A stretch of 64,000 bases of DNA from Gordius sp. MW1 (lineage: Eukaryota > Nematomorpha > Gordioida > Gordea > Gordiidae), in NCBI GenBank assembly GCA_964036665.1, contig OZ038529.1, forward strand, positions 19,416,060 to 19,480,059. The letters run 5' to 3'. Shown in pieces: positions 12,579 through 23,330 of this stretch. The notes beneath the pieces were generated by a model. That model did not search any database, was not told the DNA's origin, and saw nothing but the letters and a program-made list of their open reading frames with translations. The position numbers and the translations under genes were made by a program. Within the stretch, counting starts at the first letter, position 1. Each line of letters starts with the position of its first letter.

Positions 12579-12768
12579 GTCCCAGGTCATTCATATACAT
12601 AGATTTCCTAATGATGATCTACCAGAGGGTTTAAAAGTTTTGTTCATTAAAACTTTTTACTAATTACTTTGCTGAGTAGGCTATTTAGAGAAAACAAAAT
12701 ATTTTTATGTTAAATGAAATGTGGGGGTGGATATTCTAAATATCAAATATTTAAATTTTAAAAGAATT

Positions 12769-12896
12769 GTGCCGGACTCGGCCTCGGGTTGGGCCTTAAA
12801 AAATATTTCGGGCTCGCTTCGGGCTCCGGGAACATAAAATTAAAAGTATCAGGTTTGGGCCGGGCTCGGGCCTACAAATTCGATTTCACAGGCCTC
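12769..12896. mobile_element. Right-end fragment of the TAGAG hAT family
   Basis: GC-rich CTCGGG/GGGCC words lead into the terminal GCCTCTA at 12896, matching the right end of the 794-1138 element. The left end was not found. Confidence 0.55.
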
Positions 12897-13398
12897 TAGT
12901 TGGATGACATCTAAGTTTGTATTTTTATTGTTTTTAAAATTAAATAAATAAAACGGCGTTTTTGTTGTAGCCAAGCGAAACTCAATATGAAGAATCATAT
13001 TTACAGCATCTGAAGACCAAATTTGATTGAACACTAATTTCGTGAAATGTACCAAATTCGGCATGTGACTTGATTAACAGATGGTTTATTTACTTTCGTC
13101 CTCCTGTATAGGGCTACCATTGATGGAGCTTTCAAATAGTACAAATAATGTCAGAAAGATTTATTATATATAGCCGCTCCTCGAAAACTATTAGATAACA
13201 ATGGCTATTGGTATACTAGAAGGAGAAGTTTTAAAAATTCTTTCTATTATAAATGCTTAAATAAAAATTGTTGTGGTAGGGGAATTCTTTATGAAAAAGT
13301 ATTTACAACCACATTACCACACACATGCATCCCTTCTTCAGGCGTAGGTGCCTTAAATTCATTTTCAGATAACATTATTTTCAAAGAAAAGTGTTTAG

Positions 13399-13590
13399 AT
13401 GGTATTTATATTTGTGCTAAATCAAATGTTGGTTAGTATTAGAAACGGATGGTTCAAATTTAAATATAAAGACCGATTATATTATAAAAGTCGGAATATT
13501 AGATGTACAGCACGAGCAATTGAAACAGATGATGAATTAAGAATAACAAAAGAGCATACAATGTGTCAACTGCCTTATCCAAAATGTTAA
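13399..13590 (+). CDS. Degenerate FLYWCH-like exon
   Basis: The reading frame contains a FLYWCH-type pattern: an aromatic/basic start (RNGWFKFKYKD), then YYKSRNIRCTARAI, then ITKEHTMC. FLYWCH fingers bind zinc through C2H2. Here the first cysteine is Ser (YYKS in place of YYKC) and the second histidine is Cys, so zinc binding is doubtful. A possible acceptor (GTGTTTAG) directly precedes the frame at 13399, and the frame ends at a TAA. No other start is compelling. It is probably an exon or relic of the gene that continues at 14099 and 15836, although I could not join the exons in phase. Confidence 0.45.
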   Translation: MVFIFVLNQMLVSIRNGWFKFKYKDRLYYKSRNIRCTARAIETDDELRITKEHTMCQLPYPKC

Positions 13591-14098
13591 CATGTAATTA
13601 ATTTGAATCTTAAAATTAACATTTAGCTTAAATCATAAAAATTATTGCCTAAAATAATTTAATAAAATATTAATTAGCCTACATGGTTTTTATTTAAAAA
13701 AATATATTATTAAAAAGTTAAACAATTAATATCATGCCTATTTATATAAATACTTTATTTATAATCCTCAAATGTTCTTAACTCTCTTGTTCTCTTTAAT
13801 TAAAAAATATAGCCCCACAAACTAATACCAAACACATGCTAGATAAGAGCACAAGTAATATTTGTTGCTGCCAATGTTATTTTTAATTTTAGATACAGAT
13901 TTAGGTAAGTCCTTTTGAAACCATTTATATCGTAATAAAAATTAAATTTTTATCTATCATTATTCAATCATTATCTATTAAATTCAAGCTGCACCAATTG
14001 TTTGCACTTCTATACCAAATCCCATTTCAGGTGAATTTTTAAAGTTTATCACAAATGCCATAACAAAAAACACCACTTATATATGATCTATTCACAGA

Positions 14099-14379
14099 AC
14101 TAATCCAAGGTCCATTTATCTTACTGACAACCCAGAGGAAACATATACTCTACATTAACACCTACCTCTATACCTTTAGGGGCTTATACAAATCATCAAA
14201 ATATTACAGATGCTACAATCGTGATTGCAAATCGGGTGGTATTTTGGTTGATGATTTATTTGAATTAAGGAAATCACATGATCCCCATGAGAATCATGAA
14301 AGATTATTCACAATTTTGTCCAATAAATATGCCCTTCAGAATGGTACTTCAAGCCGTATAACTAGTCCTAGCCCTGTAG
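14099..14379 (+). CDS. FLYWCH zinc-finger exon
   Basis: An open frame between an acceptor (ATTCACAG) and a donor (CTGTAG|GTAAAT) encodes a FLYWCH domain. It starts PFILLTTQRKHILYINTYLY, continues through FRGLYKSSKYYRCYNRDC with the C-x4-C pair, and ends with HDPHENH as the histidine ligands. A Ser/Pro-rich tail (TSSRITSPSPV) precedes the donor, which is in phase 1. FLYWCH domains are DNA- or protein-binding zinc fingers found in animal regulators and often derived from transposons. It probably belongs with the exon at 15836-16365, possibly through short exons near 15328-15364 and 15430-15466, but the phases of those do not all agree. Confidence 0.6.
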
Positions 14380-14597
14380 GTAAATATAATTTATTTTAAA
14401 GCTGCCATTTCATTAATTTTTGTATAAATTTATTGACAATTATATAACATTAAAACTTTGCTTGAATTTAAAAAATTTCGGTTATTTTAAAGTAATGTAT
14501 ATCAGAAATGTATATCAGACGCCGTTACAAAAATACAAGGCCCGATCAAATCTGCTCGATATTATTTTAATGATAGATTCGTTGCTTTGTTTAACTG

Positions 14598-14732
14598 CAT
14601 GGGCGTAGCAAGGATTGGATTTAGAGTGGGGCAAAATGATAATTTCTAGTAATTTTAGCTATAATTATATTAAATTTTTGGATTTAGAGGGGTGCAGCCG
14701 CCCCTCCCAGCCACCCCCTGGCTACGCCCATG
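14598..14732. mobile_element. MITE, CATGGGCGTAGCC family
   Basis: Inverted ends CATGGGCGTAGC / GCTACGCCCATG are flanked by TTTAACTG (14590-14597) and TTTAACCG (14733-14740), an 8-bp duplication with one mismatch. It lies in the putative intron between two FLYWCH exons. Confidence 0.82.
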
Positions 14733-15835
14733 TTTAACCGTCTGAATTTTACAAATTGTCGGAAATTTTCCTAAGGCCTAAAAGTCTACATTCTTATAAT
14801 TGCCAAAATAAATATCAAAATAAGTCATCTATTACACCGGGTGACCCGAATATATAATTTTATTCACCCTCTCAGCCCTAAAAAGATATTCACTGCTCGC
14901 ACTAGTTGAAATGCTTTTGTTTGACATTGGGCTGTCAGTGCGTGCCTCTTAATGTCTCAAATGGCTGGAAGAAATTTTTATTATTACGGCATCAGCTTTT
15001 TAGTTTATTTTAAAATTAAGTCCGAGCATACGGTTTTCATGGCAGACCTCAAGGGCAAATTATTGTCGGATATTACCATTATATCTGGTGGCAAATCATC
15101 CAAAATATTTTACTCTGGCTCTCAAAATTGGCTAAAAAGCTTAATGAAACGACTAAAAATTATAACTAATTGCAAAAAAATGGAATTGCAAAGAAAATAG
15201 ATTAGTAAAGTAAATGAGAAACGTGATAGAACAATTTACTTTAATTCACATGGTGGACTTGTACTTAAAATCTAAAGTCTTGATTTACTTTTATTTTTTT
15301 AACTCTACGTACTTTTATATATTCATAGATGACGTTGCATCAATTGAGGAAAGGAATGATGCAGGTATAAACATTTAATACAATCCTTTTAATTGCGATT
15401 GTTTTTAGAAAGGGGTCATAATTCTCAGGCATCACCCTTACCGAATATAAACTCACCAAGCGTCGGTAAGAGGAGTCTTTTTTAATAATCATGCTTACTA
15501 ATTTCTCAGGTAAAACGTTAATTTCGTAATTGTTAGTTTTTGGATATTTGAATTAATGTTATAACATGCTTTAATTTTTATTTTATCCCTTGAGGGTGAA
15601 TGACTCAAAAATAAGTCCTAAAAGGCGTATTGTAATAATTTAGGCATTCGCAAAAGAACTTTTGGCCCAAATTAAAAACTAATACAGTTTCAAATAATGA
15701 ATTTAAGAAATTTTATTTGATTGTATTCAATAAAACTGGTTTAATAAAAATCTTATGTATTAGGTAAAACTAATTTCCAACTTATTAGGCTATAATTTAT
15801 ATCAAGTTTTACTCATTTGTTTTAAGACATAGAAA

Positions 15836-16365
15836 AAGTAAGTCCCGTACCGCAATTCATGCTATCGCAAAAGGGTAAATCCTTGCTCTACGTCGATTCC
15901 TACTTCTACCACCGGACAAATGCTTTCAAGGGCAAGACATATTACAAATGTCGCACGCGCCATTGTCCGGCCCGGGGTATAATGGGACAATCATTTTACC
16001 TAACTAAGGCTCATAATCACCCCGATGATAGGGAGAAGCATTTGATCATGACTTTCGTAGCCGAAATCAAAGCTGCAATAGCTGAAAATCCCGAAAAATC
16101 ATTCAAGAATGCATACTACGAAGTTTTGGATGGAAGAGCATTGTCCGAAAGAACACTCTTAGCCAAAACGTCTTTCCACGTTATTGCTAGAAAACTCAAA
16201 AAATCTTCAAAGCGAGGCAAACCATCTGGACAATCGGCGGACGAGATCAGTGGTTCATCTGATTTTTGCAGTGAAGATGAAGCGTCTCAAAGCAATTTCG
16301 TTAGCGACGATTTGCTTAAATTATTCTCCGACAATACTACACAAACCTTGTTTGGACTCTATTAA
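15836..16365 (+). CDS. FLYWCH zinc-finger protein, last exon
   Basis: The frame is open from an acceptor near 15828-15836 (the first ATG is at 15859) to a TAA at 16365. It encodes a well-formed FLYWCH domain: VPQFMLSQKGKSLLYVDSYF, then KTYYKCRTRHCPARG with the C-x4-C pair, then KAHNHPDD with the H-x-H pair. Behind it come about 30 helical residues, a basic stretch (RKLKKSSKRGKP), an acidic Ser-rich stretch and the terminal DNTTQTLFGLY. The role is unknown; DNA binding is the family expectation. The part from 16097 to the stop is repeated at 18011 and 20051. This copy lacks a 9-bp segment (three codons after GQS) that both duplicates have. Whether it is joined to the exon at 14099 is inferred. 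Confidence 0.72.
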
Positions 16366-17220
16366 GCTTACCCAGAGATTTTTGCTTGAATATGACTGTG
16401 TTGATTATAAGATTGATGATAATTATTGCGTGCAAATAAAATGCCATTAAATTCGTATTCATACGTGAATTATAAAATATTTTAGGGAGACGCGTTCTTT
16501 TAAAATTGAATTTTATTATTAAAACTCAGAAAAGTTAACCCTTTAATTATATGAAATCGAAGGGGTTTATAATAAAATGGTGAATTTAATAAAAAGTCAA
16601 AAAGGTTCACCTTCATGACTTTTTATATTAAATATCTGAGATTACCGGAAATATATATTCTGCCCTCCCCCCTCTCTTCTGTTTTAAACCTTTTTTAATT
16701 TAGTAATGAGATGGTATACATTTTATTACAAGTTTGACATGCCATTCTTCTATAGTAAGCAGTTCGTTTTATTTTTGGAGACTCTAAAATCAACATTATA
16801 AATAGCAAATCGATGACGGCGGCTAAAGTTTCTTAAAATTTGAGTTAAATACCATAGTGTTGTTAATATGCCAAAATGCTAAAACCATAACCTGGTAATA
16901 GGCACATATTTCCTACCATTACCATCATCATAACCAGCACCATGCTGCTTAATAACCCGGTTACTAGCCTGGCAGATTATAGTTGCCATGGTTGCTGGTT
17001 GAGAGAGATGTAAGCAACTGGGAATTTGGCAGATTGGATTGATATAAACCGTGGTATTGGTATTGAGCTGGGTTGTTTTAAACAAAACATGGTTTTTAGC
17101 AAATTTAATTTTAGCTTACTATTTGAGTTGGCAGCTGACATATAATGCTAATCAATATTTTTCAATCATATATTAATCCAAAAATTGTGATAAAAAAATT
17201 AAAATATATTATAAAGAACT

Positions 17221-18008
17221 TTGCCCCCTCCCTTTTTTTGTCCCGTTAATTTGCCCTCCCCCCTATTTTTTACCCTCTTTCTCACCAAAGGGGGGGGAGT
17301 CCCTGGTGAGAAAGAAAGTAAAAAAATAAGGGCCCCCCCCTGGTGAGAAAGAGGGTAAAAAATAAGCCCCCCCCTCTGGTGAGAAAGAGGGTAAAAATAA
17401 GGGGTCCCCCCCCCCCTTTGGTGAGAAAGAGGGTAAAAAATAAGGGAGGGGGGGTCAAAACGTCCCCCCCCTTGGTGAGAAAGAGGGTAAAAAATAGGGG
17501 GGGGGCAAAACACCCCCCCCCCCCTGGTGAGAAAGAGGGTAAAATATAAGGGGGGGGGGCAAAACACCTCCCCCCCTCCCTCCCCTCTGGTGAGAAAGAG
17601 GGTACAAATAAGGGGAGGGGGCAAAACACCCCCCCCCCCCCCCCTCCCCTTTGGTGAGAAAGAGGGTAAAAAATAGGGGGGGGCCCTCCCCTCTGGTGAG
17701 AAAGAGGGTAAAAATTAGGGAGGGGGGCAAAACACCCCCCCCCCCCCTTCTCCCCTTTGGTGAGAAAGAGAGTAAAAAATAGGGGGGGCACACCCCCCCC
17801 CCTTGGTGAGAAGGAGGGTAAAAAAATAAGGGGGGGGGGCAAAACACCCCCCCCCCTCCCTTTTAATGAGAAAGAGGGTAAAAATAAGGGGGGGGGGCAA
17901 AACACCCCCTTTCCTCTTTGGTGAGAAGGAGGTTAAAAAATGAGGGGGGGGGGGGGCAAACACCCCCCCCCCCCCCCCCCCTCTGGTTAGAAAGAGGGTA
18001 AAAAATAA
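17221..18008. repeat. Minisatellite array 1
   Basis: About 14 units of roughly 45-60 bp. Each has GGTGAGAAAGAGGGTAAAAA, an A/T spacer, a G run of about 7-14, CAAAACA (missing in some units) and a C run. The first unit is inverted relative to the rest, so the array opens with a small palindrome. Most of the length variation is in the homopolymer runs. Several frames stay open through the array on both strands, but these are low-complexity and not genes. Confidence 0.92.
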
Positions 18009-18010
18009 AA

Positions 18011-18288
18011 AATCATTCAAGAATGCATACTACGAAGTTTTGGATGGAAGAGCATTGTCCGAAAGAACACTCTTAGCCAAAACGTCTTTCCACGTTATTG
18101 CTAGAAAACTCAAAAAATCTTCAAAGCGAGGCAAACCATCTGGACAATCGGATACTAGTTCGGACGAGATCAGTGGTTCATCTGATTTTTGCAGTGAAGA
18201 TGAAGCGTCTCAAAGCAATTTCGTTAGCGACGATTTGCTTAAATTATTCTCCGACAATACTACACAAACCTTGTTTGGACTCTATTAA
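18011..18288 (+). pseudogene. FLYWCH C-terminal fragment, tandem copy 2
   Basis: This repeats 16097-16365 almost exactly, with an added 9-bp segment (three codons after GQS). It lacks the FLYWCH domain and any upstream exon, and it begins directly at the minisatellite, so it should not give the parental protein. The frame remains intact to the same stop, as expected of a recent duplication. Confidence 0.85.
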
Positions 18289-19141
18289 GCTTACCCAGAG
18301 ATTTTTGCTTGAATATGACTGTGTTGATTATAAGATTGATGATAATTATTGCGTGCAAAGAAAATGCCATTAAATTCGTATTCATACGTGAATTATAAAA
18401 TATTTTAGGGAGACGCGTTCTTTTAAAATTGAATTTTATTATTAAAACCCAGAAAAGTTAACCCTTTAATTATATGAAATCGAAGGGGTTTATAATAAAA
18501 TGGTGAATTTAATAAAAAGTCAAAAAGGTTCACCTTCATGACTTTATATTAAATATCTGAGATTACCGGAAATATATATTCTGCCCTCCCCCCTCTCTTC
18601 TGTTTTAAACCTTTTTTAATTTAGTAATGAGATGGTATACATTTTATTATAAGTTTGACATGCCATTCTTCTATAGTAAGCAGTTCGTTTTATTTTTGGA
18701 GACTCTAAAATCAACATTATAAATAGCAAATCGATGACGGCGGCTAAAGTTTCTTAAAATTTGAGTTAAATACCATAGTGTTGTTAATATGCCAAAATGC
18801 TAAAACCATAACCTGGTAATAGGCACATATTTCCTACCATTACCATCATCATAACCAGCACCATGCTGCTTAATAACCCGGTTACTAGCCTGGCAGATTA
18901 TAGTTGCCATGGTTGCTGGTTGAGAGAGATGTAAGCAACTGGGAATTTGGCAGATTGGATTGATATAAACCGTGGTATTGGTATTGAGCTGGGTTGTTTT
19001 AAACAAAACATGGTTTTTAGCAAATTTAATTTTAGCTTACTATTAGAGTTGGCAGCTGACATATAATGCTAATCAATATTTTTCAATCATATATTAATCC
19101 AAAAATTGTGATAAAAAAATTAAAATATATTATAAAGAACT

Positions 19142-20048
19142 TTGCCCCCTCCCTTTTTTTGTCCCGTTAATTTGCCCTCCCCCCTATTTTTTACCCTCTT
19201 TCTCACCAAAGGGGGGGGAGTCCCTGGTGAGAAAGAAAGTAAAAAAATAAGGGCCCCCCCCCTGGTGAGAAAGAGGGTAAAAAATAAGCCCCCCCCCTCT
19301 GGTGAGAAAGAGGGTAAAAATAAGGGGTCCCCCCCCCCCCTTTGGTGAGAAAGAGGGTAAAAAATAAGGGAGGGGGGGTCAAAACGTCCCCCCCCCCCCC
19401 TTGGTGAGAAAGAGGGTAAAAAATAGGGGGGGGGGCAAAACACCCCCCCCCCCCCCCTGGTGAGAAAGAGGTTAAAATATAAGGGGGGGGGGGCAAAACA
19501 CCTCCCCCCCTCCCTCCCCTCTGGTGAGAAAGAGGGTACAAATAAGGGGAGGGGGCAAAACACCCCCCCCCCCCTCCCCTTTGGGGAGAAAGAGGGTAAA
19601 AAATAGGGGGGGGCCCTCCCCTCTGGTGAGAAAGAGGGTAAAAATTAGGGAGGGGGGCAAAACACCCCCCCCCCTTCTCCCCTTTGGTGAGAAAGAGAGT
19701 AAAAAATAGGGGGGGCACACCCCCCCCCCCTTGGTGAGAAGGAGGGTAAAAAAATAAGGGGGGGGGCAAAACACCCCCCCCCCCCCCTCCCTTTTAATGA
19801 GAAAGAGGGTAAAAATAAGGGGGGGGGCAAAACACCCCCCCCCCCCTCCCTTTTAATGAGAAAGAGGGTAAAATAAGGAAGGAGGGGGGCAAAACACCCT
19901 CCCCCCCTTGGTGAGAAAGAGGGTAAAAAATAGGGGGGGGGGGGCAAAACACCCCCCTTTCCTCTTTGGTGAGAAGGAGGTTAAAAAATGAGGGGGGGGG
20001 GGCAAACACCCCCCCCCCCCCTCTGGTTAGAAAGAGGGTAAAAAATAA
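19142..20048. repeat. Minisatellite array 2
   Basis: Same unit and same opening inverted unit as array 1, slightly longer, with one extra G-run/C-run unit near 19800-19870. Its 3' end again runs straight into the exon duplicate. Confidence 0.92.
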
Positions 20049-20050
20049 AA

Positions 20051-20328
20051 AATCATTCAAGAATGCATACTACGAAGTTTTGGATGGAAGAGCATTGTCC
20101 GAAAGAACACTCTTAGCCAAAACGTCTTTCCACGTTATTGCTAGAAAACTCAAAAAATCTTCAAAGCGAGGCAAACCATCTGGACAATCGGATACTAGTT
20201 CGGACGAGATCAGTGGTTCATCTGATTTTTGCAGTGAAGATGAAGCGTCTCAAAGCAATTTCGTTAGCGACGATTTGCTTAAATTATTCTCCGACAATAC
20301 TACACAAACCTTGTTTGGACTCTATTAA
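20051..20328 (+). pseudogene. FLYWCH C-terminal fragment, tandem copy 3
   Basis: Essentially identical to copy 2, including the 9-bp insertion, and like it cut off from the zinc-finger part. The upstream minisatellite is in frame with it for a short distance (from about 19966), which makes a chance chimeric open frame rather than a credible gene. Confidence 0.85.
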
Positions 20329-21180
20329 GCTTACCCAGAGATTTTTGCTTGAATATGACTGTGTTGATTATAAGATTGATGATAATTATTGCGTGCAAAG
20401 AAAATGCCATTAAATTCGTATTCATACGTGAATTATAAAATATTTTAGGGAGACGCGTTCTTTTAAAATTGAATTTTATTATTAAAACCCAGAAAAGTTA
20501 ACCCTTTAATTATATGAAATCGAAGGGGTTTATAATAAAATGGTGAATTTAATAAAAAGTCAAAAAGGTTCACCTTCATGACTTTATATTAAATATCTGA
20601 GATTACCGGAAATATATATTCTGCCCTCCCCCCTCTCTTCTGTTTTAAACCTTTTTTAATTTAGTAATGAGATGGTATACATTTTATTATAAGTTTGACA
20701 TGCCATTCTTCTATAGTAAGCAGTTCGTTTTATTTTTGGAGACTCTAAAATCAACATTATAAATAGCAAATCGATGACGGCGGCTAACGTTTCTTAAAAT
20801 TTGAGTTAAATACCATAGTGTTGTTAATATGCCAAATGCTAAAACCATAACCTGGTAATAGGCACATATTTCCTACCATTACCATCATCATAACCAGCAC
20901 CATGCTGCTTAATAACCCGGTTACTAGCCTGGCAGATTAAAGTTGCCATGGTTGCTGGTTGAGAGAGATGTAAGCAACCGGGAATTTGGCAGATTGGATT
21001 AATATAAACCGTGGTATTGGTATTGAGCTGGGTTGTTTTAAACAAAACATGGTTTTTAGCAAATTTAATTTTAGCTTACTATTAGAGTTGGCAGCTGACA
21101 TATAATGCTAATCAATATTTTTCAATCATATATTAATCCAAAATGGTGATAAAAAAATTAAAATATATTATAAAGAACTT

Positions 21181-22165
21181 TGCCCCCTCCCTTTTTTGTC
21201 CCGTTAATTTGCCCTCCCCCCTATTTTTTATTCTCTTTCTCACCAAAGGGGGGGGGGGGAGTCCCTGGTGAGAAAGAAAGTAAAAAATAAGGGCCCCCCT
21301 GGTGAGAAAGAGGGTAAAAAATAAGCCCCCCCCTCTGGTGAGAAAGAGGGTAAAAATAAGGGGCCCCCCCCCTTTGGTGAGAAAGAGGGTAAAAAATAAG
21401 GGAGGGGGTCAAAACGTCCCCCCCCCCCCTTGGTGAGAAAGAGGGTAAAAAAAAACCCCCTCCCCTCTCCTCTGGTGAGAAAGGGGGTAAAAATAAGGGA
21501 GGGGTGGCAAAACACCCCCCCCCCCCTGGTGAGAAAGAGGGTAAAAAATAAGGGGGAGGGGGCAAAACACCTCCCCCCCCCTCCCTCCCCTCTATTGAGA
21601 AAGAGGGTACAAATAAGGGGGGGGCAAAACACCCCCCCCCCCCTCCCCTTTGGTGAGAAAGAGGGTAAAAAATAGGGGGGGGGGCCCTCCCCTCTGGTGA
21701 GAAAGGGGGTAAAAATTAGGGAGGGGGGCAAAACACCCCCCCCCCTCCCCTTTGGTGAGAAAGGGAGTAAAAAATAGGGGGGGCACACCCCCCCCCCCCT
21801 TGGTGAGAAGGAGGGTAAAAAAATAAGGGGGGGGGGGGTGGGGCAAAACACCCCCCCCCCCCCCCCTGGTGAGAAAGAGGGTAAAAATAAGGGGGGGCAA
21901 AACACCCCCCCCCCCCCTCCCTTTTGTGAGAAAGAGGGTAAAATAAGGGGGGAGGGGGGCAAAACACCCTCCCCCCCCTTGGTGAGAAAGAGGGTAAAAA
22001 ATAGGGGGGGGGGGCAAAACACCCCCCCTTCCCCTTTGGTGAGAAGGAGGTTAAAAAATGAGGGGGGGGGGCAAACACCCCCCCCCCCCCCCTCTGGTTA
22101 GAAAGAGGGTAAAAAATAGGGGGGGGGGGGAGCAAACCAACGGGACAAATAAAGGGAGGGGGGCA
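21181..22165. repeat. Minisatellite array 3
   Basis: The longest of the arrays, with the same unit. Unlike arrays 1 and 2, its last unit continues past the junction point into the right inverted arm of the transposon, beginning with CCAACGGGACAAATAAAGGG, the complement of the array's own left border. Confidence 0.92.
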
Positions 22166-22799
22166 AAGTTATTTATAATATATTTTAATTTTTTTATCAC
22201 CTTTTTTGGATTAATATATGATTGACAAATATTGATTAGCATTATATGTCAGCTGCCAACTCTAATAGTAAGCTAAAATTAACATTGCTAAAAACCATGT
22301 CTTGTTTAAAACAACCCAGCTCAATACCAATACCACGGTTTATATCAATCCAATCTGCCAAATTGCCGGTTACTTACATCTCTCTCAACCAGCAACCATG
22401 GCAACTTTAATCTGCAAGGCTATTAACCCGGTTATTAAGCAGCATGGTGCTTGTTATGATGATGGTAATGGTAGGAAATATGTGCCTATTACCAGGTTTA
22501 GCACTATACAAGCAGAACCAATTTGAGCAGATTAACAACACTAAAATACCAGATATGTAAGCATGAAATTGAAATTCGCTTATTGGTAGCACCAGGGTTT
22601 AATGTACCTCGTTACGGCTAGATAACCTTAGTGGCTTCAATTCCTTAAGGCACCATTGATACCATATTTTACTCAGATCGATTTGTACATCAGTAAATTA
22701 ATAATAACATTGAACAATTATAATTTTGTGCCTGGTCCGATTTGTATATAATGTTTTGTGGCCACTTAAAGAAAACGGCTGCAGATAGACATGCTTGTA

Positions 22800-23330
22800 A
22801 ATTTTAATGTTTTTAGTTATTTAATAAGGGAGCGTGGAATGGAAGACCATCCATAGAGTTTGAAGAGAACAATTGGCAAGAACTGTTCTGTTGGATGAGG
22901 ATGACGCAAAAACGCAACAACGACTTGCGGATCAACTAAAAATAACATGAGATGTCGTTTTTTTATTGGGAAAGATCCAGAAGATGAAAAATGGGTTACA
23001 CATGAGAAAGTGGCACTGGGGAAATTGAATAATAAGCGAAATATGCTAGCGAAAATAAAAGAAAGTCATTTCTATATAAAATTGTGATTTGCGCTTAAAA
23101 GTTTTAAAAGTTCTAAGCCTAAAAGAATAGGGGTATCTCCAGGCTAATTTGACAAATAATGGCTCTTCATGATCTATTTAAACTGCTAAAACCTGACGTA
23201 ACTGTTAATACTTAAAGCTCCCATACCTAAGCAAATTATTTATCACAATGTGGTTTTGCTTCATGATTATATTACCACCAGCACACTAAACAAAACTGAT
23301 CACAAAACGAATGATAGTGTGATATTCTTT
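22800..23330 (+). pseudogene. Decayed mariner transposase
   Basis: Pieces of a mariner (Tc1/mariner, DD34D) transposase appear in order but in different frames with stops between them: LLDEDDAKTQQRLADQLKIT (N-terminal helix-turn-helix region), GKIQKMKNG, KSFLYKIVIC (around the first Asp block), PKRIGVSPG, LLKPDVTV and YHNVVLLHDY (second Asp block). The third catalytic region is not visible, and inverted termini could not be found. It is an old dead copy, useful only as a repeat annotation. Confidence 0.75.

Larger units (their letters stand above)
16097..22140. repeat. Threefold tandem duplication of exon plus half transposon
   Basis: Three head-to-tail units begin with the same word AATCATTCAAGAATGC at 16097, 18011 and 20051, giving periods of 1914 and 2040 bp. 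Each unit holds the C-terminal part of the FLYWCH exon, about 490 bp of downstream sequence including AAATACCA, the left inverted repeat of a hAT-like element, and a G-run/C-run minisatellite. Each junction joins the minisatellite directly to the exon at an A-rich stretch. Units 2 and 3 share small differences from unit 1, notably a 9-bp insertion and AAAGAAAATG in place of AAATAAAATG downstream. Most of the length difference is in the minisatellite. Confidence 0.93.
16855..22543. mobile_element. Large hAT-like element with inner minisatellite, left half triplicated
   Basis: The left end TAGTGTTGTTAAT (16855) and the right end ATTAACAACACTA (22543) are inverted, and the flanks carry the exact 8-bp direct repeat AAATACCA (16847-16854 and 22544-22551). 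The inverted arms are long: about 365 bp at 16855-17220 matches the complement of about 22150-22543. Between them lies only minisatellite, apart from the tandem duplication, which repeats the left arm at about 18776 and 20816. No transposase is seen. The ends match the TAGTGTTG family seen at 6692 and 24000. Confidence 0.85.

Noticed and set aside
17199-22242. Many open frames of 60-260 codons on both strands through the minisatellite arrays, rich in PPP, GGG and LFLTRG or VRKRVKN
   Set aside because: They arise because the repeat unit lacks stop codons in several frames at once. Frames switch from unit to unit with the homopolymer lengths, and the composition is that of the repeat.
16879-22526. 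A 68-codon frame (MFKTTQLNTNTTVYINPICQ...) found on the minus strand at 16879, 18800 and 20839 and on the plus strand at 22302
   Set aside because: Its repetition is explained by its lying in the inverted arm of the transposon and by the tandem duplication. It has no domain and begins nowhere near a promoter.
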